DNA of 13,687 bases, taken from positions 1 through 13,687 of the forward strand of contig JAWVFI010000012.1 of the NCBI GenBank assembly GCA_033856235.1, read 5' to 3'. Below the pieces are notes generated by a model that worked only from the letters and a program-made list of their open reading frames with translations, did not search any database and was not told the DNA's origin. Below are positions 1-7,282 of the stretch, piece after piece. This DNA comes from DASXRU01 sp033856235 (GTDB lineage Bacteria; Acidobacteriota; Blastocatellia; Pyrinomonadales; Pyrinomonadaceae). The position numbers and the translations under genes are program-made. Position 1 is the first letter of the stretch. Each line of letters begins with the position of its first letter.

Positions 1-1430
1 TGACCTTCCATCACCAGGCCCATTGCTACGCCGGCAACTGGGGCCTTCAGAGGCACCCCGGCATCCATTAGCGAGAGGATGCCACCGCAAATCGTGGCCA
101 TGGACGACGATCCGTTGGATTCGGTAATGTCCGAGACGATGCGAATCGTGTAGGGAAAGTCGGCGGTCTCCGGCAACACGGATTCGATCGCTCGCCGCGC
201 CAGAACACCGTGGCCAATCTCGCGCCGGCTTGAGGAGCCAAAGCGTCCAACTTCTCCAACCGAGTAATGCGGGAAGTTATAGTGCAGCAGAAACTTTCGC
301 TTCACTTCTCCCTTTTCGATGTCGTCGATAAATTGCTCGTCCTCTTTTGTACCCAGGGTGGTGGTGACCATGGCCTGGGTTTCGCCGCGAGTGAACAAGG
401 CCGAGCCGTGAGCTCGGGGCAACCAGCCCACCTCGCAAGTGATCGGACGAATTTCGCCAAAGCGGCGGCCGTCTGGCCGGCGGCGATTGTTGAGGATGTC
501 CTCGCGGAAGATCGTTTCTTTCAGATGATCGAAAACCTTCTTCGCCATCTGGCGCATCTCGGGCTGATCCTCAGGGTAGGCTTCCACAATCTCTTTCTTC
601 AGCGCATCGACGGCTGCATAGCTAGCGCGTTTTTCCTGACCGGTGGTATCGAGCGCTGCCCGCAGGCGGTCACCGTAATTGCGCTGCATTTCGCCCAGCA
701 TCTCTTCATTCAGAACTGGCGGCACAACTTCGCGCTTCTGCACATCGAGGGCCTTGTAAAGCTCTTTCTGCCAACGACAGAGGCGATTGATCTCTTTATG
801 GGCCACCATCAGCGCTTCGACCATTATTTCTTCCGAAATTTCCTCGGCGCCTGCTTCGACCATGACGATAGCTTCTTCGGTGCCGGCAACGATTAGGTTC
901 AGACGCGATTCGCGCACTTCATCGTAAGTCGGGTTGACGATATAGCGTCCTTCGATCAAACCGATGCGGACACCGGCTATCGGCTGCATGAAAGGAATGT
1001 CCGACAGGTAAAGCGCGCACGAGGTTCCGGTGATAGCGATGACGTCGGGATTGTTATCCTGGTCAGCGGAAATCACCGTGGCGATAACCTGGGTCTCGTT
1101 GCGATAGCCTTCCGCGAACAGCGGCCGGCAGGGGCGATCGATTAAACGGCAAGTGAGGACTTCCTTTTCATTGGGCCGGCCTTCGCGGCGAAAGTAGTTG
1201 CCCGGGATGCGTCCGGCGGCGTAATTGGACTCGCGATACTCAACGGTGAGGGGGAAAAAGTCTATTCCCTCACGAGGGGTTTGCGCGCCTACGGCGGCGA
1301 CCAACAGCATCGTGTCACCATAACTGATGACGACGGAGCCGTCCGCTTGCTTGGCGACGCGGCCGGTTTCAACGGTCAGCTCCTTATCGCCCAGCTTGAT
1401 CGATTCTTTGAGGTATTTTTTTACTGACAT
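1..1430 (-). CDS. pnp: Polyribonucleotide nucleotidyltransferase (PNPase), 3' end beyond the window
   Basis: PNPase degrades RNA 3' to 5' by phosphorolysis, releasing nucleoside diphosphates; it acts in the cytoplasm as a trimer, often in the degradosome. About 476 N-terminal residues are visible of a usual length near 700. They begin MSVKKYLKESIKLGDKELTV. The first RNase PH domain carries GRIPGNYFRREGRPNEKEV and RLIDRPCRPLF. The second carries FGSSSRREIGHG and the phosphate-site stretch TESNGSSSMA. The window stops just after GLVMEG, before the region where the catalytic aspartates, KH and S1 domains are expected. The ATG at 1430 has AAGGAG at 1441-1446, ten bases upstream. It lies downstream of rpsO on the same strand, the classic rpsO-pnp order. 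In Escherichia coli the pnp leader hairpin is cut by RNase III and PNPase represses itself; the hairpins upstream here would fit that, but this is inference. Confidence 0.97.
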   Translation of the reverse strand, partial: MSVKKYLKESIKLGDKELTVETGRVAKQADGSVVISYGDTMLLVAAVGAQTPREGIDFFPLTVEYRESNYAAGRIPGNYFRREGRPNEKEVLTCRLIDRPCRPLFAEGYRNETQVIATVISADQDNNPDVIAITGTSCALYLSDIPFMQPIAGVRIGLIEGRYIVNPTYDEVRESRLNLIVAGTEEAIVMVEAGAEEISEEIMVEALMVAHKEINRLCRWQKELYKALDVQKREVVPPVLNEEMLGEMQRNYGDRLRAALDTTGQEKRASYAAVDALKKEIVEAYPEDQPEMRQMAKKVFDHLKETIFREDILNNRRRPDGRRFGEIRPITCEVGWLPRAHGSALFTRGETQAMVTTTLGTKEDEQFIDDIEKGEVKRKFLLHYNFPHYSVGEVGRFGSSSRREIGHGVLARRAIESVLPETADFPYTIRIVSDITESNGSSSMATICGGILSLMDAGVPLKAPVAGVAMGLVMEG

Positions 1431-1510
1431 CTTGGTTTGTCTCCTTACAGACGATGGATCCGGCAATGGAGAATGGCGGATTACGATCCGCAACGATTCA
1501 TGGATGTTTC

Positions 1511-1538
1511 AGACGGCTGGCGGCGCCAATCGCCGTCT
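1511..1538 (-). promoter_or_regulatory. Hairpin in the pnp leader
   Basis: AGACGGC at 1511-1517 pairs with GCCGTCT at 1532-1538, with a G/C-rich centre that can form further pairs. It lies about 80 bases upstream of the pnp start. It could be part of a processed or autoregulatory leader; no function can be read directly. Confidence 0.4.
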
Positions 1539-1574
1539 CCGCTGGTCCCTGATCCATTTGCCGCGATAAAAGCG

Positions 1575-1615
1575 AAGGCGGCAAGAGCCACTAGCCGTGA
1601 AGCTCTTGCCGCCTT
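1575..1615 (-). terminator. 14-bp perfect stem between rpsO and pnp
   Basis: AAGGCGGCAAGAGC (1575-1588) is perfectly complementary to 1602-1615, with a 13-nt loop. On the minus strand the stem is followed by CGCTTTTATC, a short and imperfect T tract. It may be a leaky rho-independent terminator for rpsO, an RNase III processing site for the rpsO-pnp transcript, or both, as known for this gene pair in Escherichia coli. The stem is certain; the role is inferred. Confidence 0.6.
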
Positions 1616-1757
1616 GCGGAATTTGCTAAGGGCACGCGCGTCCGCTTGTCTCCGGTAATGTGCGCCGTCACGTTCGGCACCGGTTCAAGCTCTTCGATAG
1701 ACGCAGGCTTTGTAATACCGAGATTCGAAGTTTCTCGTTTTCTTTTTCAGTTGGCAG

Positions 1758-1776
1758 CACAGACTTCCGGTCTGTG
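1758..1776. repeat. Small palindrome just after rpsO
   Basis: CACAGAC (1758-1764) pairs perfectly with GTCTGTG (1770-1776) around a 5-nt loop, 17 bases past the rpsO stop. No T tract follows on the minus strand. It looks like a short dispersed REP-type palindrome, but only one copy is present here, so the assignment is tentative. Confidence 0.45.
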
Positions 1777-1792
1777 GTTTGTTCCGCTAAAA

Positions 1793-2062
1793 CTAGCGAC
1801 GCAGACCCAGCCGCCCAACAATTTCGTGATAACGCTCAATGTCCTTTTGTTTCAGGTAGTCAAGTAAACTCCGGCGCTGGGAAACCATTTTCAGCAGGCC
1901 GCGACGCGAATGGTTGTCCTTCTTGTGCGTCTTGAAATGCTCGGTGAGTTCGTTGATTCTCTGGCTCAGTAGTGCAATCTGCACCTGAGGTGATCCGGTA
2001 TCGACGTCGTGGGTACGATAGTCGCTTACAATTTTTTCTTTTGCTTCTTTTGCTAATGCCAC
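1793..2062 (-). CDS. rpsO: 30S ribosomal protein S15
   Basis: S15 is a primary 16S rRNA-binding protein that nucleates assembly of the 30S platform. The 89-residue length is standard. The family core is clear: GSPQVQIALLSQRINELTEH, then KDNHSRRGLL, then SQRRSLLDYLK, ending GRLGLRR. The start is GTG at 2060-2062 (no in-frame ATG nearby). GGAGGG at 2075-2080 lies 12 bases upstream. The stop is TAG. It is the first gene of the rpsO-pnp unit. The GTG start and a hairpin over the ribosome-binding site suggest limited, adjustable translation; S15 represses its own mRNA in several bacteria. Confidence 0.98.
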   Translation of the reverse strand: MALAKEAKEKIVSDYRTHDVDTGSPQVQIALLSQRINELTEHFKTHKKDNHSRRGLLKMVSQRRSLLDYLKQKDIERYHEIVGRLGLRR

Positions 2063-2072
2063 TGCTAAAAAT

Positions 2073-2086
2073 GGCCCTCCTGGACC
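2073..2086 (-). promoter_or_regulatory. Hairpin covering the rpsO Shine-Dalgarno
   Basis: In the minus-strand RNA, GGUCC (2082-2086) can pair with GGGCC (2073-2077), leaving AGGA as a tetraloop. The ribosome-binding bases GGAGGG (2075-2080) fall within the loop and 3' arm. The stem contains a U-G pair next to G-C pairs, resembling the GU/GC feature that S15 recognises in rRNA and in known leader RNAs. The pairing is seen; control by S15 is inference. Confidence 0.4.
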
Positions 2087-2136
2087 GCAGTACGACCGTT
2101 AGTGACGGTAACCGCTAAAGATTGAAATGCCCTCGT

Positions 2137-2166
2137 AAAGTAGCACGCCCCTCGCAAAAGTGTCCA
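2137..2166 (-). promoter_or_regulatory. Candidate sigma70-type promoter for rpsO-pnp
   Basis: On the minus strand TGGACA (2161-2166, five of six matches to TTGACA) is followed after 18 bases by TACTTT (2137-2142). A TG lies one base before the latter, giving an extended -10 form (TGCTACTTT). Transcription would begin near 2130, leaving a leader of roughly 70 nt. The -10 match is weak, so this is a candidate only. Confidence 0.4.
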
Positions 2167-2225
2167 GCCAGCAGTGATCTGAGGCAATAAGCGGCTGGTG
2201 ATGCCTCTAATTGGCGGGAGCCGGG

Positions 2226-2549
2226 TTAGCGGCGGCGGCGGAAATAGAAGACCGGGTCACTTGGCATGCCGGCCACCGAAACCAACTCCCATCCCTTCGC
2301 TCCCAACTTATCCAGATGCTGCTCCAGCACAAAGGCTTCGCGGCCGAATCCACCTTCTTCGAGTTTTCGCATGTTCGGGTTCCCGGTTGGAGTGAAATTG
2401 GTAGTGGACGGACTGGCCACAGCCAGGTATTCCCAACGGTCAGCGGCGTCTGTTTCGCCTTTTCCGGGTTGCGAGTTCCCAGTGGTTTTCATGGAAACGG
2501 CAAAGGAAGAGACGAGGAGTAGCAGTGTAACCAGGATTGTTCGCTTCAT
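2226..2549 (-). CDS. Small secreted DUF4177-like protein
   Basis: This is a 107-residue protein of unknown function. Residues 1-19 (MKRTILVTLLLLVSSFAVS) form a signal peptide, so it probably acts outside the cytoplasm. The mature part contains RWEYLAV near residue 38, then LEQHLDKLGAKGWELVSVAG, then FYFRR at the end. This beta-strand, helix and GWELV pattern is typical of DUF4177 and related small domains. The start ATG at 2547-2549 has AAAGG a few bases upstream. The stop is TAA. It lies on the same strand as rpsO, but 163 bases and a candidate rpsO promoter separate them, so cotranscription is doubtful. Confidence 0.75.
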   Translation of the reverse strand: MKRTILVTLLLLVSSFAVSMKTTGNSQPGKGETDAADRWEYLAVASPSTTNFTPTGNPNMRKLEEGGFGREAFVLEQHLDKLGAKGWELVSVAGMPSDPVFYFRRRR

Positions 2550-2670
2550 GATTGACCTTTCTTAAACGAGAGGTTTCGGCTTTGGGGAGAGGTACTCGGG
2601 TTCTAACGCACTCTCATGACTTTAACGCTGAAACTTCACGTTCGTTCCGCGCCTTGTCGAACTTTGAAGT

Positions 2671-2759
2671 TGTAGGGGCGGCCCTCCGTGGCCGCCCCCT
2701 TCGTAGGGCTTAAGATTAGGTGAGTACGAAGGGGGCGCCCACGGAGGGACGCCCCTACA
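2671..2759. repeat. Family A inverted-repeat element, 89 bp
   Basis: Two 33-nt arms (2671-2703 and 2727-2759) are inverted copies of each other with 31 of 33 matches, around a 23-bp spacer. Each arm starts TGTAGGGGCG at the outside and ends CCCCCTTCG at the inside. Each arm is also a hairpin by itself (GGGGCGGCC pairing with GGCCGCCCC). The left arm is identical over 33 bases to 9007-9039. The right arm directly abuts the TAG that ends the DUF4214 reading frame. No target duplication is visible. It resembles a MITE or REP-type element and may terminate transcription. The stretch from 2550 to 2670 shows no gene. Confidence 0.9.
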
Positions 2760-3029
2760 CTATCGGCCGCAGTCGGCATTGCTCCGGCTGACAATGGTGC
2801 TAAACCGCCGCTGGTATTCCGTCGAGGTAATAAATGAACAGACCATGCCGCGGAAATTGCCCGCCTCACGATTGTCCAGCACATTCAGCCAGAAGTTGAA
2901 GCCCCCCTCGTCGGGATCGCGCTTCAGGTATCCGAAATATTCGGTTAGCACAAAGGCTGCGTTGTAAGTCGCCTCACGCGACGCCACGCCCTCAATTGCA
3001 TAGCGCACAGCCAGGCTGCGACCCTCTGC
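2760..3029 (-). pseudogene. DUF4214 C-terminal remnant, cut off by an in-frame TAG
   Basis: This is the same reading frame as the upstream sugar-dehydrogenase gene, directly after its TAG at 3030-3032. The 89 codons read AEGRSLAVRYAIEG and continue through FVLTEYFGYLKRDPDEGGF, NFWLNVLDNREAGNFRGMVC and FITSTEYQRRFS to a TAG at 2760-2762. This is the usual ending of DUF4214 proteins, and it completes the repeat begun upstream. A GTG at 3006-3008 could start an 82-residue protein, but it is preceded by no clear ribosome-binding site. It is most likely the stranded tail of a once longer gene (736 codons in total), or the result of a single sequence error. Confidence 0.8.
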
Positions 3030-4970
3030 CTAGCTGCCGCCACTGTTGTAACTAGCCAGAAGAGCGGCGCGGTTCCCACTCAGATCAACTGCCAACGTGT
3101 GTTGCACGTTTTCAATCAAAGCGTCGACGAACGAGCCGGCGGTCGCGTTGGCCTGGTACCTCTCGATAAACTCGGCGCGCTGGACGAAGCCTTCGGCAAG
3201 CAATTGCTTTCGAGCCTCCAGGTTTTCCCCACCGACCACCTGTCTACGATCGATTGCATATTCGGCAAAGCGAGGCCGGCGACCCAGCCCGGTGGCGTAC
3301 AAGTTGTAGAGAAACGATCCGGTTTCCTGAAACTCCTGCTCAATAAAGAAGGCGGCGGCCACATCGCGGCGCCGCGCCGTTACGCAGGCGGCATCGTCGC
3401 CACAGAAATTGATTTCATTGGTCCAGTAGGTGAAACCTCCTTCGTCAGGCTCGCGACCGAGAATGTCAACGTACTGCTGCCGCACAAAATAGTCAGCAGT
3501 ATCCAGAGGGTTCTCCAGTTCACCGGTGCCCACCGCCGTAAATGCAGCGTCTGTGTGATTGCCTAATTGACTGAACGACCGATTGTCGGGGTTGAAGCGA
3601 TAGTTCGCGCGCGCCGGAGTCACGGTGTAGAAGCTCGCGCTCGCGACATTGTCAAAAACATATGCGCCGCCGCTGTCGGTGATGGTCTTGCGCGTCTGAC
3701 TGCCGTTGAGAAATACTGTGACTCCCTCAACCGCTAAACCTTCGCTGCTTGTTACCCGTCCACTGATTGCACCAAAGGCTGCTGAAGGCCCGTTGTACTG
3801 AACCCTAAACACTGAGCTCGAGCCGCGCGCGAGATAGTAGAGGCTCCCATCGGGGGCGACCAGCAGATCGACTGGGTTGGAGATCGCGGAGGCGAAGTCA
3901 ACCGCAGTGTTCGTCGCCGGGTCGAAACGACGTATCCAACCGTTGCAAAAATCCGCAAAGAAATACTTCCCCACATAGTCCCCGGGAAACTGCGCGAACG
4001 TTGGATTGTAGAAGTCGCCTCCGGTGATTGCGCACCCGCTGGTTGCTGCTGTACCAGTGTGCGCGTACTCAAACAACGGGTCGCGAAAGTTTGCATTCGC
4101 CGGGGAGCAAAATCCTTCGCAAGTATTCCACCCGTAATTCGAGCCGGCGATGCCGTCGTTGATTTCTTCCCAGGTGTTTTGGCCCACATCGTTAATGAAG
4201 AGCCGGGCTGTACCCGGTTGAAACTTGAAGGTGTACGGGTTCCGCAGTCCCACGCTCCAGATCGCTCGGTTCACTCCGGTGGGTGACCCGGCAATTCCCG
4301 AGAAGGTACTGGGGTTGTCAGCGGGAATCGTGCCGTCTGAATTAATGCGTAGCAATTTTCCCAGCAGGTTGGACAGCGTTTGGGAGTTTGCCGGGTTGGC
4401 GTTTTCACCAACGGCTATGTAGAGCTTGCCGTCCGGTCCAAAGTGGATTGCGCCGCCATTGTGATTGGTGGCCCCGCTGAGATTGTTGAGGTCCAGGAGG
4501 ACTACTTCGCTGCCGGCTGCAGCAACGTCGCCACTCGCCGTAAAGCGACTGACGCGATTGTGAATTTGGGGCGTAGTGGCGGTGTAATAAACATAGACGA
4601 ACTGGTTGCTAGCAAAACTTGGATCGAATGCCACTCCCAAGAGCCCGCGCTCGCCGTTGGAATCCACGGTTAAGGACACGAACGGAGTAGCCAGTAACGC
4701 ACCGGTCTTTATTACCCGCAACTGGCCTCCCTGTTGGCATACAAAGATTCGCCCGTCAGGAGCGAGGGCCATTGCGGTGGGATTGGAAAGACCGCTGGCA
4801 ATAAGCGTTTCGGAAAAGTTTGCGGGCAGCGTCGCCGACATCGCCGGTACGAGCCCCAGGATTGCCAAAAGCGCTAACCCTGCTAACCGCTGCAGCGTCT
4901 GCCCCGCAATCGCAAGTTCAGTTGATCGATGAAAGACCCGGCCCGAGCCGACAGAAACGATGGTGCGCAT
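3030..4970 (-). CDS. Secreted PQQ-type sugar dehydrogenase with DUF4214 region, truncated
   Basis: The protein is predicted to oxidise sugars outside the cytoplasm with a quinone cofactor, as in soluble glucose dehydrogenase; the real substrate is unknown. Residues 1-46 hold an arginine-bearing leader and a hydrophobic segment (30-43), consistent with export. The beta-propeller (about 50-392) carries ERGLLGVAFDPSF, NHNGGAIHFGPDGKLYIAVG (His170 lies where the family's catalytic His is expected) and GLRNPYTFKF. A carboxypeptidase-regulatory-like beta domain follows (about 400-480), then DUF4214 from about 493 (QQYVDILGREPDEGGFTYW). The ATG at 4970 has a G-rich GGGGGT upstream. The frame stops at TAG 3030-3032, but the family sequence continues in frame to 2760, so the 646-residue product probably lacks about 90 C-terminal residues. 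The dehydrogenase domain itself is complete. Confidence 0.88.
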   Translation of the reverse strand: MRTIVSVGSGRVFHRSTELAIAGQTLQRLAGLALLAILGLVPAMSATLPANFSETLIASGLSNPTAMALAPDGRIFVCQQGGQLRVIKTGALLATPFVSLTVDSNGERGLLGVAFDPSFASNQFVYVYYTATTPQIHNRVSRFTASGDVAAAGSEVVLLDLNNLSGATNHNGGAIHFGPDGKLYIAVGENANPANSQTLSNLLGKLLRINSDGTIPADNPSTFSGIAGSPTGVNRAIWSVGLRNPYTFKFQPGTARLFINDVGQNTWEEINDGIAGSNYGWNTCEGFCSPANANFRDPLFEYAHTGTAATSGCAITGGDFYNPTFAQFPGDYVGKYFFADFCNGWIRRFDPATNTAVDFASAISNPVDLLVAPDGSLYYLARGSSSVFRVQYNGPSAAFGAISGRVTSSEGLAVEGVTVFLNGSQTRKTITDSGGAYVFDNVASASFYTVTPARANYRFNPDNRSFSQLGNHTDAAFTAVGTGELENPLDTADYFVRQQYVDILGREPDEGGFTYWTNEINFCGDDAACVTARRRDVAAAFFIEQEFQETGSFLYNLYATGLGRRPRFAEYAIDRRQVVGGENLEARKQLLAEGFVQRAEFIERYQANATAGSFVDALIENVQHTLAVDLSGNRAALLASYNSGGS

Positions 4971-5064
4971 TTCAACCCCCTACAAATTAGAGAAGCCTAT
5001 GAGGGTTTTTCGGGGGTCAAGAACGCCTAAGGATAACTTTCGAGGGCGAGGTTGTCCACAGGGC

Positions 5065-5183
5065 CGCGGCTTTGCCGCAGCACAGTGGGAAGCCTTCGGC
5101 TTTCCGGTCAATCATGATTATCGATGGAGGATCTCCTTATGGAAAGGCAAAGCCTTTCCGCACTGTGCTGCGGCAAAGCCGCG
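5065..5183. repeat. Family B inverted-repeat element, 119 bp, perfect arms
   Basis: The 23-nt outer arms 5065-5087 and 5161-5183 are perfectly complementary. Each arm contains the hairpin GCGGC-TTT-GCCGC. Just inside are two more hairpins: 5088-5105 (GGAAGCC pairing with GGCTTTCC, imperfect) and 5141-5159 (GGAAAGGC-AAA-GCCTTTCC). It fills most of the gap between the divergent sugar-dehydrogenase and NADH-dehydrogenase genes. The same module order occurs at 9095-9244. A lone 13-nt copy of the terminal hairpin sits at 13095-13107. The rest of the 4971-5269 gap shows no clear promoter or gene. Confidence 0.9.
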
Positions 5184-5269
5184 TTGCTTGCTTCTCGATA
5201 ATTCGAGGGGTTCGCGTCCCCTGCACCTCTCTGTTACCATCCGCACAAAGGGAAACAGCGATCCAACAG

Positions 5270-6502
5270 ATGAACACAAAGACCAGAATCGTGATAGTCG
5301 GCGGTGGGTTTGGCGGAGTCTTTACTGCGCTTGACCTGGCTGGGTCGGGCGAAGTGACGCTGATTAGTGACGAGGACCATTTCCTCTTCACTCCGATGCT
5401 TTACGAGTATGTGAGCGGCGAGGTGGAGGCATGGCACATCGCTCCGGCCTACAAAGAACTGCTGGATGAGAACGTCAACTTCGTCCGCGGCGCCGCTACG
5501 GACATCGACCTGTCTGCTCGCCACGTAGTCGTTAACAATCGCTCTGAGCCGATCCCTTACGACGTTCTGGTTCTGGCTCTCGGGGGCATCACAAATTATG
5601 CCGGAGTAAGTGGGGCGGAGGAATTCGCGATTCCCTTTCGCAAATTGGCCCACGCCGATCGATTGCGCCAGAGAATGATCGATGCTCTTGACCATATTCC
5701 GCCAAGCCTGCCTCCACAGGACGTACGAGAAGCGTTGACGTTTGCCGTGGTGGGCGGTGGCGCCAGCGGAATTGAACTCTCCACCAAGATGGCCGACCTC
5801 TTACGCGATGCGTTCCGCCGCCGGGCGCTCCATGGAGAACCTCGCGTATTAGTCATTGAAATGGGTGACCGGGTCGTACCGGGAATGGGTGAAGAGATCC
5901 GCGAGTTCGTCGACAAAGCCTTACTCGAATCGCGTGTGGAAGTTCACACTGAAACGCGTGTGACCGGCGTTGGCCCACACTCCATCACCCTGGAACACGG
6001 CGGCACGCAAAGGAAATTGCAAACTGCGGCGGTGGTTTGGGTGGCTGGCGTTCGTCCTAATCCCCTGCTCGATAAACTGGATATTGAAAAGGACCGGCGC
6101 GGACTGATTGTAGTCGAGCCGACTTTACAAGTCCCCGGCCACGAGAACGTCTTCGCGCTGGGCGATATCGCATTGTTCAATGACGTGGTGCCGACACTGG
6201 CCGGCACCGCCCAGTTAGCTTTTCAGGAAGCGAGCCTGCTGGGAAGAAACGTTCGCGCCTTCCAGGCGGGCGAGAAGTTGCACACAAAATCATTTGTCGA
6301 ACTAGGTGAAGCGCTGAGTCTGGGTACGGATCGGGCTGCGATCCTTGCGGGCGGCCAGGTGCTGAGTGGCGCGCTGGCGCGACAAGCTCGGTTTGCCATG
6401 TACACGTCGCGGATGCCTACCTGGCATCATCGCCTGCGGGTGGGCGCCAGTTGGTTCTTCGGCGGGACCGCACCGCGTCCCTTACAGCCTTTGGGGTTTT
6501 AG
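5270..6502 (+). CDS. Type II NADH dehydrogenase (NDH-2-like flavoprotein)
   Basis: NDH-2 passes electrons from NADH to membrane quinones through FAD without pumping protons. The 410 residues match the usual length. The FAD-binding Rossmann motif VIVGGGFGGVFTALDL is at residues 8-23. The second dinucleotide motif FAVVGGGASGIEL is at 158-170 (NADH). NVFALGDIA (293-301) is the second FAD motif. AGTAQLAFQEA (311-321) matches the family's quinone-site region. The C-terminal tail (about 373-410) is rich in aromatic and basic residues and probably sits at the membrane. The ATG at 5270 starts a typical N-terminus (MNTKTRIVIVGGG). An upstream in-frame ATG at 5072 would include translated palindromic repeat and was rejected. 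No strong ribosome-binding site is visible. The next gene begins 22 bases downstream and is likely cotranscribed. Confidence 0.92.
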   Translation: MNTKTRIVIVGGGFGGVFTALDLAGSGEVTLISDEDHFLFTPMLYEYVSGEVEAWHIAPAYKELLDENVNFVRGAATDIDLSARHVVVNNRSEPIPYDVLVLALGGITNYAGVSGAEEFAIPFRKLAHADRLRQRMIDALDHIPPSLPPQDVREALTFAVVGGGASGIELSTKMADLLRDAFRRRALHGEPRVLVIEMGDRVVPGMGEEIREFVDKALLESRVEVHTETRVTGVGPHSITLEHGGTQRKLQTAAVVWVAGVRPNPLLDKLDIEKDRRGLIVVEPTLQVPGHENVFALGDIALFNDVVPTLAGTAQLAFQEASLLGRNVRAFQAGEKLHTKSFVELGEALSLGTDRAAILAGGQVLSGALARQARFAMYTSRMPTWHHRLRVGASWFFGGTAPRPLQPLGF

Positions 6503-6524
6503 TTTTGGAACTACGGAGACACGC

Positions 6525-7241
6525 TTGAACTGGCCCACGAATCCGCGCGCTCGAATCCTTATCGGATTTCTCGTGGTCGTTTTTGCGGTCGCCGTGTTGG
6601 TGGCCTGGCTCAGCACTAAGTCCCGAGATGGCCGGATACACATCCTGACGTGGGCGCGCTCTGGCTCCGCAACTCCGCAACCCACGCCGGAACTTCAGTC
6701 GCCGGCTAAGGCGCCCGACGGAAGTGCGGCTACGCCGGCCGCATCCGGATCCTTAGCGGCGGAAACTCCGTCGCAAACGCCAAGCGTTAATCCGCCCCCA
6801 GTAATACCGCCCACCGCGAATCTGATCATTCCAGTGGAAGGGATCAAAGCTGACCAATTGCGCGACACTTTTGCCGATGCGCGTTCCGAAGGGCGCGTGC
6901 ACGATGCTATCGATATCGCGGCCCCCCGCGGCACACCAGTGCTGGCCGCCGCCGATGGCGCGATCGTTAAGCTGTTCCTGAGCGAGCGTGGTGGCATCAC
7001 TATCTATCAATCGAGCACCGACAACAAATTCATCTATTATTACGCGCATCTGGAAAGGTATGCAGATGGCCTGGCTGCAGGCCACTTCGCAAAGCAGGGA
7101 GAGATAATCGCGTACGTCGGTGATACCGGAAACGCCGGGACGGGCAATTACCATCTGCACTTTTCCGTCGCCGTGGTCGCTGATCCGAAACGCTACTGGG
7201 AAGGCACGAATATTAATCCTTATCCACTGCTGAAGCGGTGA
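6525..7241 (+). CDS. Membrane-anchored M23-family (LytM-like) metallopeptidase
   Basis: M23 enzymes are zinc peptidases that cut peptidoglycan cross-bridges. The chosen start is TTG at 6525, with GGAG at 6515-6518 six bases upstream, giving 238 residues. An ATG start in this frame (6366) would overlap the preceding gene by over 130 bases. One transmembrane helix is at about 11-29. A Pro/Ala/Ser/Thr-rich linker runs from about 46 to 97, and the peptidase domain fills 100-235. Zinc and catalytic residues are in place: His126-x3-Asp130 (HDAID), His175 (YYYAHLE) and His210-x-His212 (HLHF). It probably works on the outer face of the inner membrane. The usual activation partners are not visible. 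It is likely in an operon with the NADH dehydrogenase, though the two functions are unrelated. Confidence 0.9.
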   Translation: MNWPTNPRARILIGFLVVVFAVAVLVAWLSTKSRDGRIHILTWARSGSATPQPTPELQSPAKAPDGSAATPAASGSLAAETPSQTPSVNPPPVIPPTANLIIPVEGIKADQLRDTFADARSEGRVHDAIDIAAPRGTPVLAAADGAIVKLFLSERGGITIYQSSTDNKFIYYYAHLERYADGLAAGHFAKQGEIIAYVGDTGNAGTGNYHLHFSVAVVADPKRYWEGTNINPYPLLKR

Positions 7242-7282
7242 GGTTTTGAAAAGTTATCGACCGCGCCTTTTGAGCCACCAGC

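Noticed and set aside
267..896. 209-codon open frame on the plus strand
   Set aside because: It lies antisense to pnp, whose conserved motifs are continuous across the same bases. It is a shadow frame.
2181..2207. GAGGCA and TGCCTC stem as a terminator for the DUF4177-like gene
   Set aside because: The stem is only six base pairs with a long loop and no T tract on the minus strand.
2671..2759. Insertion sequence with terminal inverted repeats
   Set aside because: The element is 89 bp, encodes nothing and shows no target duplication. It fits a MITE or REP-type repeat better than an IS.
3030..3032. TAG recoded as an amino acid (pyrrolysine-type)
   Set aside because: TAG ends several intact genes here (rpsO, NADH dehydrogenase, L,D-transpeptidase, dusB, mreB), so it works as a normal stop.
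3099..3566. 155-codon open frame on the plus strand
   Set aside because: It is antisense to the DUF4214 region of the sugar dehydrogenase, with no recognisable motif of its own.
5072..5269. In-frame upstream extension of the NADH dehydrogenase
   Set aside because: The extra 66 codons would translate the family B palindrome and have no family similarity. MNTKTRIVIVGGG at 5270 is a normal N-terminus.
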